Shown one piece after another: positions 28,250 to 39,182 of a stretch of 46,196 nucleotides of DNA. The stretch is from NCBI GenBank assembly GCA_021204405.1, contig JAJPZJ010000100.1, positions 1 to 46,196 on the forward strand, written 5' to 3'. Below the pieces are notes generated by a model. The model was not told the DNA's origin and searched no databases. It saw only the letters and a program-made list of their open reading frames with translations. The translations under genes were made by a program, and so were the position numbers. The stretch's first letter is position 1; each line of letters starts with the position of its first letter. Source of the stretch: Tannerellaceae bacterium. Lineage in GTDB: Bacteria; Bacteroidota; Bacteroidia; Bacteroidales; Tannerellaceae.

Positions 28250-30396
28250 TTAGTGATTTAACGCAATAATTATCCTGTTCTCTTTTTTTGAATTCAATTG
28301 TATCCTGTTTTTTCCTTCGCTACTTCCCCATTCCCCGAGATGTACAACTATACCTGTGCAGCTGGAATCTGTTAAAGGATCGATTACCAGTGAGGCGGTT
28401 TTCCCGCTGTTCTCTACCTGTAAGGTAAAAGAGAGTTTACCGAACGGGGTGGCAAGCTGGTTAAGGGTAGTGGTCATGCCCGGTTGTAACCATTCTTCAG
28501 GCATTCCTTCGAGCAGGTGCATTTCGTTGCCCCGGTCGAGTGCTAACAGATGGACTGCCAGCCGTACAAATTCGGCACCTCCCCAGTTGTGTGGCATCTC
28601 TCCCCAATATTCCGGAGTGACATCCCGGGGTGTTTGTTCCTCTCTCCACGCATATAAGGGGGATGCATGGTTGGCAAAGGCATAAAGCGATCCGGATGCC
28701 CGCCGGCTTTCGCCCATCCAGAGACAGGCATGTCCGTAGAAACTGGCGAAATAGGTCCATATCCCATCAATCATCCAACCGGTACCTAAAGTAATGCCTT
28801 GTTGCAGGGTGGTATGGAGCATGTTCATGGTGCCGGTAGCAATGGGATCGTCCGTTTTAAAGATCTGTCCCGGATAGACTGCCTGACAGAACGCCCATTG
28901 AGCCCGCTGGGGGAGGGAATGGAATTTCGGATCCATGGAGACGGGCAAATACTTGTTGCCGTAGGAATCCGGTACCATATCCCGGTGGGCTGCTTGGGTA
29001 AAGGTGGAATAGAAATCATCATATTCCTTCTGCCATTCCCGGGCATCCTTTTTTCTCCCAGCCAATGGGCTGCCTGTATCAATGATTTCAGGCCCGCCAG
29101 GTTCCAGTAGATATTGGTATATTCCGCTTCGTCCCGGTCTTTGGAACCCCATAGCCCTCCATCAATGTCGCCCGGAGGGATCAGTCCGTCATCTTCGGGC
29201 AGCTCATTTGTGTAGGTCATAGCACGCAGTTCTTTAATAAAGCTGACTGTTTTACTCAGTTTAGGCCATACGGAGCGTAACCACTCTTTGTCCTGGGTTA
29301 ACATAGCATGCCGTACACAGGTCCATAAGACAATCCCGTTTTCTTTCCAGTAATCGGGCGTCATTTTTCCAAACTTTCCGTTTTCCTGTTGAAAAGAGAG
29401 AATATATTCGATTCCATCCCGTGCCTGCATTCCGCGGTCAAACAGGGTGGCTGCTTCCAGCAGGAAGGCTCCGTCGACAATCCACAAACCCCGGTAGCAG
29501 GTAGGACCTACCTGGAAAGAATAACTGTTATTTTTGATTTCCCGTGCTTGCCAGATTCCACGCAGGGAGGCGTCGACCAGATTTTGGATTTCCGGGTCTG
29601 GTACGGAAATATAACCATAAGGAATTTCTGTTTTGTTTTCCCAGTAGTCAATCATAGAAGCACGGATAGTGTCTATCCGGTTGAGTAAACTATACGGATT
29701 TGATAGGAGCTGTGTTGCTATTTCCGACGGTTTGCCGTTGTCATACACAGCTACCAATTGTTTTTTCCCTCCGGCAGGAATAATGACCGGTTCCAGTTCG
29801 ATAAAGGTTTTATGATCAGTCAGGTTTTTCTTTATTTTTGTAATTGACTGACTGGTGATAATTTTTTCTTGGTTGTTGATCGTGACTACCTGTCCGTCGA
29901 CCGTTACTTCATATTCGGAATTGATGATTAGCACGGGATGTAACGTATGGCTTTCGCCGGTAGGGTTAGTAATCGTATTCACGACAAGATCCTCCCGGTT
30001 GTTTGTTCTGGTTGTGGAAGGGTTATTTATATAGTTCAGTTCTACAGCAAAGGTTTCCTGTGTTACGGATAAACCCCGGTAAGTCCCCTCTGTGATAACG
30101 ATCGGTGTGCGGGGTGAATATAACCGTTGTTCCCCAATCTTTACCTGCTCGTCGGCCAGAAAATGGATTGCTGTACGGAAACCGTTGCCATGGGCATACG
30201 GGAAATATTCTCCCTTTCCGCCATAATGATAAAGTAATTGTCCCAAATGTCCCACTACGGTTTTACAGCTGTCGTCGGGCAGGCAGATATTTGACTGATG
30301 CCATTCAGGGGCATACCGGTAATCCACCGTTTGAAATTGTGCCGTGCCGGATAGGACAAAACAGAGTAATAAAAAAGATATAATGGTGTATTTCAT
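28250..30396 (-). CDS. Secreted six-hairpin glycoside hydrolase B (one frameshift)
   Basis: The protein of about 716 residues has signal peptide MKYTIISFLLLCFVLSGTAQ. An N-terminal beta-sandwich holds TVDYRYAPEWHQSNICLPDD. An (alpha/alpha)6 domain follows with PTCYRGLWIVDGAFLLEAAT, KMTPDYWKENGIVLWTCVRH and DDGLIPPGDIDGGLWGSKDR, then GGAEFVRLAVHLLAL. The frame changes at the T6 run 29049-29054 (LGEK continues as KDAREWQKEYDDF with one base added). I cannot give a GH number with safety; GH63/GH78/GH95-like folds share this layout. It is the fourth gene of the operon and acts in the periplasm or at the surface. Confidence 0.8.
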
Positions 30397-30408
30397 AACT
30401 GTGGTAAA

Positions 30409-33400
30409 TTATCGGTTTACTGTTAATTTGTTTAATATGGTATTTCCTGCCGGATGACCAGCCACCGAAGGGTTGATCAGGATATAACCGCCTCCGGATT
30501 GAGAATGGGCGATCCGCACGATACAGGGGTACTGCTCCTCCGGGTCCGGATAGAGGAAGTGTTGCCGGGTGGTTGTGTAGGCAAGCGCCTCGAATGTCCA
30601 GGGTTTGAAGACAGCAAAGTCGGTATAGGTAGCCGTCACCGGAATATGCAGACTCTCCATCCCTTCCAGTGCCGTTCCCTTGCAAAATTCCACGCCGGAA
30701 CCTTCAATCTCAAATCCAAACAATCCGTTTTTGGTACTCCAGGAGTTAAAGAACTGTTCATTTCCCCAATAATTAACTCCTTTCCGTTTGGGATTGGCAA
30801 AGCCCAGATTAGCTAACGCATCATCTGTTGCCTGCCAGCTATATCCGGCTGAAGGAACACTTACTGAAGGCCTGTTTTCGTTTGGGAATCCGTAATTCAT
30901 CCGGTCATTGTATAGTTTTAGAGTCAATGTATTGGGCTGGTTGAACCGGATAGCCTGATAGGCTTTACTGCCTGGTTTCAGGATATACAACCGGCTCAGC
31001 ATTTTATACCGGTGTGTGTCCGGGTAAGGGGTTTCCGTTGGATATTTCTGCCGGATATGAGGTTCCATATCCCGGTAATTTCCGGCATACACGCCATTAA
31101 TAAATATACTGTCCAGTCCTGCCAGGGGACCGGGTTCTATATAAATATCTTTACCATTGAAGTTCGTCTCTAATTCAAAGGAGGCATGATATAATCCATT
31201 TGCCTGGATCGGAGATGTAGTATGGGGATCAGGAACAAATGTCCAATCTGCCAGCTCCTTTTTATCACGCGCCGGCAGGTATTGGTACCAGTCTATGATT
31301 CCACCTTGTTCACCCAGTATACCGGCTCCATCTTCTTCGGATTTGGGGTTTACAGTGGCTCCGTAAAAAATAACTGTTCCTCCTTTTTGCGTATAGGCTT
31401 CCAGTGCTTTTTTGATACTTTCTCCCTCTTTAGTAAATAAGGGTAAACTGTTTCCTGCCACTATGACTTTTTTATAAGGAAGGGAGGGGAGTTCCCCTAA
31501 TTCTTTTACACCGATTATTTCGAACTCCAGGTCGGGACGGGTAGCATGGAATTCCGGATCATAGAACAGGGCTGTTTTTCCTTCCGGTATGGACGGAACC
31601 GCTTTTTTACTTACCGGTTTATAATCCCGTTGCGGGATAGAGGCCGGTCTGTAGATTCCTTTTTCTGCTCCGTTAACAGTTATATTGTTCATATCTGCTA
31701 CTTTTACCTGTTTGATGGTAGCATCTTCTACAGAGACAGTTAAATGACCTCCTTTACATGCCAGATAGAGAAATCCGTTGGGAGTGGGGACCTGGCAACT
31801 ATAGTCTTTCCATTCATCCGGTACGGCAGGAACTACTTTGACCACAAACCATCCCGGTACGAGTGTCTCTATTCCTAATAGGTCTTTAACAACTACTTCC
31901 AGTAAGTTTCCGGCTCCTGTCACAAATACGTTTCCACCGATAGACACACCATCCGTATCCAGTGTTTCTTCGAGCAGTCCGGGATATTTCTCATCTTCGA
32001 TCGTGTGTGCAGCCAGGTCTAATAAATGATAGGCGCCCTCTTTATCGTTGTGACGGAAACGGGCTTCGATTTCCCACATATTCCACCAGGGCCAGACTTT
32101 GACATTCTGGTCATTAGCCATACTTACATGGTTCATTTGGGGCGTAACTGTGATGGAACCATAGTCACACCAGTTATTTGTTTTTAGATAATCCAGGATC
32201 TTTCCGGCACGGATATCATCCGTTGCTTCCATTTTCATCAGGATCGACTGAAAAGTCTGGGAACTTCTTGTATCTGTTTTATTCCATAGGGTCAGGTGGT
32301 TAAAATATTCTTTATCCTGATTCCAGTATACGGTATTGAGCGCATTTACTGTTTTTGCATGTAACTCTTCCAGTCTGCGTGCCTCTTTTTTTATTTCCTA
32401 ATTCATTTTCAATTTTCGCGAAGTATGTGAGCATTGCACTATACATGGCATTGGTGGCCAGCGTGCTGACTCCATTGGTCGTAACCATCATCAGCATATG
32501 ATCCATAAACTCAGTTACATCAATGATCAGGCCATCTTCGTCATAGTCACGACTGATCCAATGATGTACCCAGGGACGGAGTACCTCCGCATCTTTCCGG
32601 AGTTTATTTTTATCTCCGCAGTAGAGGTAATAGTTCCAGGATGAACGGGCCGTCCATCCGATCTCGGCGGCAGTCCCGCCCTGGGACGGATCATTTGAAT
32701 TTTTACAATAGGCAGGTGACATCAGCCTGTATCTTTCCAGATCGTATTCCAGTGACATCCGGGCCATACCGGCCCGTCCTGTCGCCAGTCCACCGGGCAA
32801 AAGCCCGGAGCCTAAGTCGCGGGCCCAGATATCCAGCCAGCGGAACAGTTCACACAACATAATTTCTCCGTTGAATCCCAGGTCAAGAAGGTATTGAGAG
32901 AAAGCTACTGATTTATTCAGTGTGGTGTTGGGGGGGGGAGTTCAGGACAAGCTGTTCCCTGTAAGGCTTTTCCAGCATTGCCTGTAGTCCGGCCAGATTG
33001 GAAACCGGTACCGGAACATTATATTCAGTAAAGAAAACATATTGATCTTCTCTCTCCTGTAAGGTCTGACGGTAAAGTGATGTGGTTTGTCCGGGTAGTA
33101 ATTCGGTCCGGACATTTACTGCACATTTGACTGCTACCGTAAATCCGGTGCCGGGTAATACGCCGTACATCACATGGAGGGAGTCACTTCGTCCCGCACG
33201 GATGTCATACATTACGCCTCCGGGAAAGAACGTGGAGTTCCACAAGGTACTGGCCGGTAATAATTCCTCACTACCTCTGTAGAAGCGAAGGGAACCTTCC
33301 ATTTTTGTACCTCTGACACCCAGGAATCGTTCCGGAGTCGTTTTTACCAGATATTTTCCATTCCCAACCAGCGCGGTAGGTGCTTTCCCTTCATACCGGA

Positions 33401-33475
33401 GGGTTAGATCCTCCCCGGCAGTTAACAGGAGAGGGAACAGCAGAGTAAAGAACCATATGATTTTTTTCTTTTCAT
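30409..33475 (-). CDS. Large six-hairpin glycoside hydrolase A (at least three frameshifts)
   Basis: The joined gene encodes about 1020 residues. It starts MKRKK then IIWFFTLLFPLLLTAGEDLT (one A missing in the A-run at 33461-33467). Next come a beta-sandwich (GEDLTLRYEGKAPTALVGNG, then GTKMEGSLRFYRGSEELLP) and the catalytic barrel with LGSGLLPGGLATGRAGMARM, TAAEIGWTARSSWNYYLY and ISRDYDEDGLIIDVTEF, then KVWPWWNMWEIEARFRHND. Last are 350 residues of beta-rich modules, including an uncommon part with LFYDPEFHATRPDLEFEIIG that looks like a Rossmann/DUF4350-like segment. Breaks also lie at the G9 run 32930-32938 and the T7 run 32386-32392. The family number is uncertain. Confidence 0.78.
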
Positions 33476-33506
33476 ATATTACTGATTTTTTAGGCGCTAT
33501 GGTGTC

Positions 33507-33590
33507 AAAGAAGTCAAGGAGTTAAAGATCTGGTTTACTACTTAGCCTCCAGTGAGCCGTCAGGTGACTGAGAACTCCTTGGACTTCTTT
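33507..33590. promoter_or_regulatory. Intercistronic stem-loop after susD
   Basis: AAAGAAGTCAAGGAGTT (33507-33523) pairs with AACTCCTTGGACTTCTTT (33573-33590) with one bulge. The loop is about 50 nt. It lies in the only wide gap of the operon (124 bp, between susD and the first glycosidase). Such hairpins often protect the susCD part of the transcript and lower expression of the enzymes behind it. Confidence 0.6.
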
Positions 33591-33599
33591 AACGACTGA

Positions 33600-35084
33600 T
33601 TAATAACCCGGATTCTGTGTCAGATTCGGATTTCTATCTAATATGGTTAATGGGATCGGGAACAGATAGGTATGCTTGTCAGCCGGATCTGTATTGGGTT
33701 TGAAATCGCAGGGATCTTTATAGGTATCAAACCGGATCTGGTCATTTCGCCTCCAGCCTTCGAATACGAATTCGTAACCACGTTCCTGTAAAAGAATTTC
33801 CAGCGTCAGATGATCATACGGTTTTGCCGGATCGAAGTTACGGGCGCGTACTTCATTTACGATCTGGCGGGCGCCCGGTTCGTTACCCATACGTAGCATA
33901 CATTCGGCCTTCATCAGCAGGATATCAGCATAGCGGAAAAGGGCAAAATCATTATTCATATGCATTCTTCCGTTTACTTCCACTTCCCATTTAAACAGGC
34001 GGGCTCCTTCATACTCGGTAACATTGGAGAAGTCTTCCATTTCAACCGTGTAATTAAGTGGAAAACCGTCACGTGTATAAAGCATCTCACCGCCGGACGA
34101 ATATTGCTGTCCGATCAGGAAGCTACCGTAACGGGCATCATCCACATCGTAACTCTTAACAAAGCCGGGTACGGCACAGGGGCCGTTCCAACTGGAATAT
34201 TGTACATTGAACGTCAGGTAACTGTTATAATGCCAGGATAACTGGTAAGGAATAAAGTAGTCAACGAAGTAATCTGAGTCGTAAGGAATACAGAAAATAT
34301 TTTCCGTAGAGCCTTCATTTTCTACTTTGAAGTTGGTAAAGAAATCAGGTTCCAAAGCGTATAGTCCGGAGTCTATAACTTTCTGACAATATTCCTGACA
34401 TTTGGCCCACTGTGGAGTTCCTGTATATACTTCGGCATTCAGATATAATTTAGCCAACAAGGTATAACCTATCCATTTGGTAAATTTACTATAGGTATTC
34501 ACAGATTTTTCTTCAGTGAGATCATCTATAATCTCAAGTAATTCGTTTTCCACGAAGTTATAGACCTCCTGACGGGTATTATTGGCCAGTAATTCAGAAG
34601 TATCAAAAGAGGTGACAATAGGAACATTTCCCAGATTGTCGAGCATATAAAAATACCAGAAAGCACGCAATCCTCTCAGTTCGGCATATATACGTTCCCT
34701 GTCGGTGATCTCGACGGTAGAATGATCCAACATATCAATGATCTTATTGATCGTAGTTACCTCAGTAAAACGCCAGCAATCCGGTGTTTCCTGGGCAGAC
34801 CATTCATGCCGGTGGTAACGCAGGTGAAAACCCCCGCTGTACCAGTCGGTTCCCCGTGCCGGAAAAATCAACTCATCAGTCGTACATTCGACCATCCAGA
34901 ATTCATTGTTGATAAAACGTACCAGCGTACCATAAGCGGGTCCGATCAGAGCGTTCATCTCTTCTTCGGTTGTTCCAAATTCATCCTGTGGGATTGAGCT
35001 ATATAATGTCTCGTTAAGATCCGTGCAGGAGCCTAACCCCACGATACAGGATATTAATAAAGATAACAGGCTGTATTTTTTCAT
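33600..35084 (-). CDS. susD: SusD/RagB-family glycan-binding lipoprotein
   Basis: The 494-residue protein is intact. A lipoprotein signal (LLISCIVGLGSC) is followed by a SusD N-terminal helical domain (NETLYSSIPQDEFGTTEEEM, NALIGPAYGTLV), TPR-like helices (RERIYAELRGLRAFWYFYML) and the RagB C-terminal end (LQERGYEFVFEGWRRNDQIR, ending NPNLTQNPGY). SusD proteins sit on the cell surface, bind the target glycan and close over the SusC pore. It starts 12 bp after the susC stop. The binding-face aromatics (EFWMVECTTDE, GTDWYSGGFHLRYHRHEW) suggest a specific oligosaccharide, but the ligand cannot be read from the sequence. Confidence 0.95.
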   Translation of the reverse strand: MKKYSLLSLLISCIVGLGSCTDLNETLYSSIPQDEFGTTEEEMNALIGPAYGTLVRFINNEFWMVECTTDELIFPARGTDWYSGGFHLRYHRHEWSAQETPDCWRFTEVTTINKIIDMLDHSTVEITDRERIYAELRGLRAFWYFYMLDNLGNVPIVTSFDTSELLANNTRQEVYNFVENELLEIIDDLTEEKSVNTYSKFTKWIGYTLLAKLYLNAEVYTGTPQWAKCQEYCQKVIDSGLYALEPDFFTNFKVENEGSTENIFCIPYDSDYFVDYFIPYQLSWHYNSYLTFNVQYSSWNGPCAVPGFVKSYDVDDARYGSFLIGQQYSSGGEMLYTRDGFPLNYTVEMEDFSNVTEYEGARLFKWEVEVNGRMHMNNDFALFRYADILLMKAECMLRMGNEPGARQIVNEVRARNFDPAKPYDHLTLEILLQERGYEFVFEGWRRNDQIRFDTYKDPCDFKPNTDPADKHTYLFPIPLTILDRNPNLTQNPGY

Positions 35085-35096
35085 ATGGATAGTATA

Positions 35097-38044
35097 TTAA
35101 AATGATACATTCAGACCCAGGGAGAAGGAGCGGGTCTTCGGATAATAGTTACGTGCATCAATACCCAATACAAGGCCATCTGCATTTACTTCAGGATCAA
35201 TACCGGAATAGCCGGTGATGACGAACAGGTTGTTTCCGGTAGCCGTCAGGCGAAGATTCTGTACTTTGGATCCCTGTTTGAATTTGAAATCATATCCTAA
35301 CGTAAGATAATCCAAACGTACAAAACTACCGTTTTCTATATAGTAGGAAGAGTATACCAACTGTTGCGGGGCTTTGTCCAGCGCTGTTTTTAATACGTTA
35401 CTTCCCGGCATACGGTTGATGTCATCCAGGTACAGGCGGGTAGAGTTGGCAATGTCATGTCCGAACACACCTCTTAACAGGAAGGAGAGCGACCAGTTCT
35501 TATAATTGAATGAATTGGTTATGTTCATGGTGAAGTTTGGTTGTGCATTTCCGATTACCGTACGGTCGTCCGCATATACAAAGCTACCATCACCGTTTAC
35601 ATCTTCATACTGGAAAATACCCTCTTCATCCTTACGATATATTTAGCTCCGTAAAAAGTCCCGATCGGATAACCCGGTTTCAGGATCTGTGGAGTTTCCT
35701 GTAAACCATTCAGCGCCCATTCGCCTGTATAAACTACATCCAACTGGAATTCATCGTTTGAAAGGGATTTAAGTTTATTTTTATTCTTTGCAAAGTTAAA
35801 TCCCAGATCCCATTTGAAATCTTTATTAGATATCACAGTGGTTTCGATGGAAAGTTCCACCCCTTTGTTTTCTACTTTTCCAACATTGGCCATCATCGTT
35901 CCGTATTGATAAGGAGGAGAAGGTACCGGATAATTATAAAGCAGATTGGAGGTCTGTTTGTTATAATAATCGAAAGAACCTCTTACCCGGCTGTTGAACA
36001 GGTAAAAATCTAAACCAAGGTCAAACTGGGCGGTTTGTTCCCATTTCAGGTTTGGATTGGCATTCTGGTTAGGTGCATATTGCGTATAGAAATCTCCGCC
36101 CTGATAATAGAAACCGGAGGAGCCATACAGGACTACGGATTTATAAGGATCAATGTCCTGGTTACTGGTAATACCATAGCTGACGCGTAGTTTCAGGTCA
36201 TCAATAAATGTATAGTCCTGCATGAAACCTTCCTGTGTAATGCGCCAGGCAAAAGATCCGGAAGGGAAAATACCTCATTTATTGTCTGCTCCGAATTTGG
36301 TTGAACCATCCCGGTGCACCGTTCCGGTAAAGATGTATTTATCGGCATAGGCATAATTGGCCCGGGCATAGAATGAGATTAGTTTGTTCATGCTTTTATA
36401 ACTGCCCACATCAGTCGGTAACAGGTCATTACCGGCACCCAGGTTGTTATATGAAAACAGGTCGGTCGTAAAATTACGGTTTTGAGCCATAAAGTTTTCA
36501 TGCATAAAATCCTGATAGGAGTAACCCGCTACAGCGTTTACACGGTGTTTACCAAATGTTTTATCAAAAGTCAACATCATTTCCAACAATTTGGAGTGAT
36601 CTTCATAAGATTGCCGGCGGGCAAAGCCGTTGGTATATTCTGCTGTACGTGATTCACGTGATTCATAATATCCTGTCGTATTGTTTTTACGGGATATAGA
36701 TCCGTTAACAGCGGCAGTAAACATATCCAGAAATTATATTCTACCTGCATACGCCCCATAAGGTTATTGCGTTTACCTTCTGAGGTCATCTGATGTAACA
36801 TGGCTACCGGATTGTAAACTTCGTAACCCGGAATTTCCATGAAACTTCCATCTTCCTTATATACAGGAACGGTTGGATTGAGTTCAGTGCATAGGCAAAT
36901 ACATTATCAGTAGGGACCTGGCTGTAATCGTCTAATGTCATATTGGCATTCATCAGTACCCGTAATTTACCATCCAGGGCTTTCTGGTCGAAAGCAATAT
37001 TGGCATTGAGCCGTTGCAGGTCATTGTTATAAACGATGCCTTTCTGGTCGAGGAAATTCACGGATGCCTGGTAAGTAGAGTTTTCAGTACCGCCCATCAG
37101 GCTGAGATTATGATTTTGAGAATAACCGGTGCGATAAATTTCATTTACCCAATCCGTATTCCCTCCATAATCAATATAGTTCTCGATATTATTTGTTTTT
37201 ACCCAGTCGCGCCATTCGTCGGCCGTCAGCATATCCAGATTATTACCCAGTTTCTCTACAGCAAAATAACCATCGTAAGAGATAGACGTTTTACCCGCTT
37301 GTCCGCGTTTGGTTGTAATCATAATTACTCCGTTCGCACTGCGTGCACCATAGATCGCTGCAGCAGAAGCATCTTTTAATACGTTGATGGATTCAATATC
37401 CTGCGGAGCCACACTACTTAACGAAGCTCCCGGAACACCATCAATTACTACCAAAGGTCCATTGCCTCCCATCAGGGATGTAGAACCTCTTAAACGCATG
37501 GTAGATTCTGTATTCGGATTACCGCCGTTTTTCGTAATTACCAATCCGGAGATCTGTCCTTTGATCAATTGTTCGGGAGAAGTAACTACTCCCTGGTTAA
37601 ATTTATCTTCCGTTATGTTTGCGATTGCGCCGGACAGATCTTTCCTGCGGACACTCCCGTAACCCACGGCTACGACTTCACCCAGTTCGTAAATCTCCTC
37701 ATTCATCACTACCCGGTATTCGGAGGCCGAAGTAAGCGAAATCAGCGTTGGGTTCATCCCTACCATATTAACCACAAGGGATTTAGTAGTAGCCGGAACC
37801 GATATATTGAAATTTCCGTCGATATCCGTGACAACTCCCTGCGTGGTTCCTTCTACTGTTACAGTAGCACCCGGCAGTATTTCACCTGTAGTTGAAGTAA
37901 CTACACCTTTAATGGTTCTGTTATCCTGGTTTTGGGCAGTGGCAGGAAGTGTTACCAGACAGCAACCCAGCATCATCAGTAACCATTTTTGACAGCAACT
38001 TATTGCTATTTTATTGAAGATAGCAAAGCTCTTTTTTGTTTCAT
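35097..38044 (-). CDS. susC: SusC-family TonB-dependent glycan transporter (four frameshifts, one in-frame TGA)
   Basis: The joined protein is about 980 residues. It starts MKQK, then SFAIFNKIAISCCQKW and LLMMLGCC: ATG at 38044, with one A missing in the T6 run 38032-38037. The carboxypeptidase-D-like domain reads IKGVVTSTTGEILPGATVTV. The plug has VVAVGYGSVRRKDLSGA and NVLKDASAAAIYGARSANGV. The barrel ends SFSLGLNVSF. Further breaks are near 36876, 36735 and 35640. A TGA at 36275-36277 falls where the family has Trp (FGADNK stop GIFPSGSF; consensus N-K-W-G-x-F-P-S). It imports oligosaccharides with its SusD partner through TonB. It heads a ten-gene operon. Confidence 0.94.
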
Positions 38045-38089
38045 ACTATCAGATATTAAGAGTTAAAATGAATCGTTTTTCAGGTATAA

Positions 38090-38170
38090 ATACCTTTAAT
38101 TTTGAGCAAAACTTTCCTGTACAGGATCTGTATGTTATACCAATCCTGTTTCAGTGTATACCTTTAATTT
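38090..38170. repeat. Direct repeat pair in the susC leader/promoter
   Basis: ATACCTTTAATTT occurs at 38090-38102 and again at 38158-38170, 68 bp apart in the same orientation. Between them CAGGATC/GATTGG-type inverted segments (ACAGGAT and AATCCTGT) are also present. AraC proteins bind direct repeats, and an AraC gene ends 220 bp upstream of susC, so these are candidate operator half-sites. They lie downstream of the proposed promoter, in the leader. Confidence 0.45.
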
Positions 38171-38207
38171 ATTTAAGATTAGATTTCCCGGGGTTTATCT
38201 TATACTA

Positions 38208-38215
38208 CAAATATA
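38208..38215 (-). promoter_or_regulatory. Promoter -7 box of susC operon (TATATTTG on the minus strand)
   Basis: The minus strand reads TATATTTG here, an exact fit to TAnnTTTG. The transcript would have a leader of about 160 nt before the susC ATG at 38044. Confidence 0.55.
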
Positions 38216-38266
38216 GATCTAAAATGAATGCGAATTTTATGCTATTTTTCCAATGTTTATGGTATT

Positions 38267-39163
38267 TTATTCAACTAATATTTCTTTGTTTTTTAACCGG
38301 TATTTCCGTTGATACTCAGAGGGTGACATTTTCGTCGTACGTTTAAAGTGGTCGATAAAATTGGACAGGTTATTAAAGCCCGATGCCACACTTAACGACG
38401 AAATAGTCATCTTGCCTTCAATTAATAATTTCTTTGCATGTCCGATCCGGACTTCATTCAGGTATTGGACAAAGGTTTTTTGGTTCTTTCCCTGAAATAG
38501 CGGCAAAATGCATTCGGGGTTAACCCTACCAGTGAAGCGACCTCTTTCAGACGGATCGGCCGGGAATAATTCCGCATGATATACTGGTAAACCTTGTCAA
38601 ACCGTTCGAAATCGTCTGAGTTGATGGTATGCCGGGTATATCCGACACTTGCCAGTAGTTCATATTCTTCTGTGGTAGCCAGCTGTTCCAATAGCGTAAT
38701 CAATTGGGAAATCCGGGCCGCCCCGCTTAATTTTACATACTCTTTGATCAGTTGTTCAATCTCTTCCCGTGCTTTCCCGTAGAATTTAATTCCACGGTTG
38801 GCGCGCTCGATCAGATTTTTGATATTCTGCATCTCTGCCAGATTGAGCAAATTATTACTGAAAAGATCTTTCATAAAGAAGACACAATAGCATGACGAAC
38901 GGAGATTTGATTCTTTGTTGAAAAACTTATCATCATTTCTCCATTCATGGGGGGGGGAGATTGCCTCCTACCATGCAGATATCTCCTTCTGAATATTTTT
39001 CTACATGATCACCTACGAACCGTGTGCCGGTTCCTTCAAGAATATACATGATCTCTATTTCCGGGTGATAATGCCAGGGAACAATAAAATGGGGCAACTC
39101 TTCTTTGTAAACATTTACATAGCTTGCCGGTGTGAAGGGTAAATCCTGATAAAGCGGTTTCAT
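38267..39163 (-). CDS. AraC-family regulator with cupin sensor domain (two frameshifts)
   Basis: The joined protein is about 298 residues. The N-terminal cupin (LPHFIVPWHYHPEIEIMYIL, then EGTGTRFVGDHVEKYSEGDI) should bind a small sugar-like effector. The C-terminal double helix-turn-helix reads IRLKEVASLVGLTPNAFCRY and ISSLSVASGFNNLSNFIDHF, with the usual KMSPSEYQRKY end. Breaks: the G9 run 38949-38957 (one extra base; NLPP continues HEWRNDDKFF) and the T6 run 38476-38481 (one missing; RERTKK continues TFVQYLNEV). It is directly upstream of susC on the same strand and is the best candidate for the operon's local activator. No hybrid two-component or ECF sigma gene is present. Confidence 0.86.
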
Positions 39164-39182
39164 GGTAAATAAAATTTAATAG

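Noticed and set aside
11689..36277. Reassignment of TGA to tryptophan
   Set aside because: TGG is used freely for Trp in the same genes, and several genes end at a TGA that is functionally placed: the isomerase stop overlaps the next ATG (24927-24934), the short cupin stop is 7 bp before the kinase ATG (27681), and the esterase ends in TGA just before a terminator. A base-call or mutation effect explains the few in-frame TGAs better.
32930..38957. Phase-variable G9 contingency tracts (32930-32938 and 38949-38957)
   Set aside because: They do lie at frame breaks, but many ordinary A/T runs show the same one-base errors, so a technical cause is more likely than adaptive phase variation.
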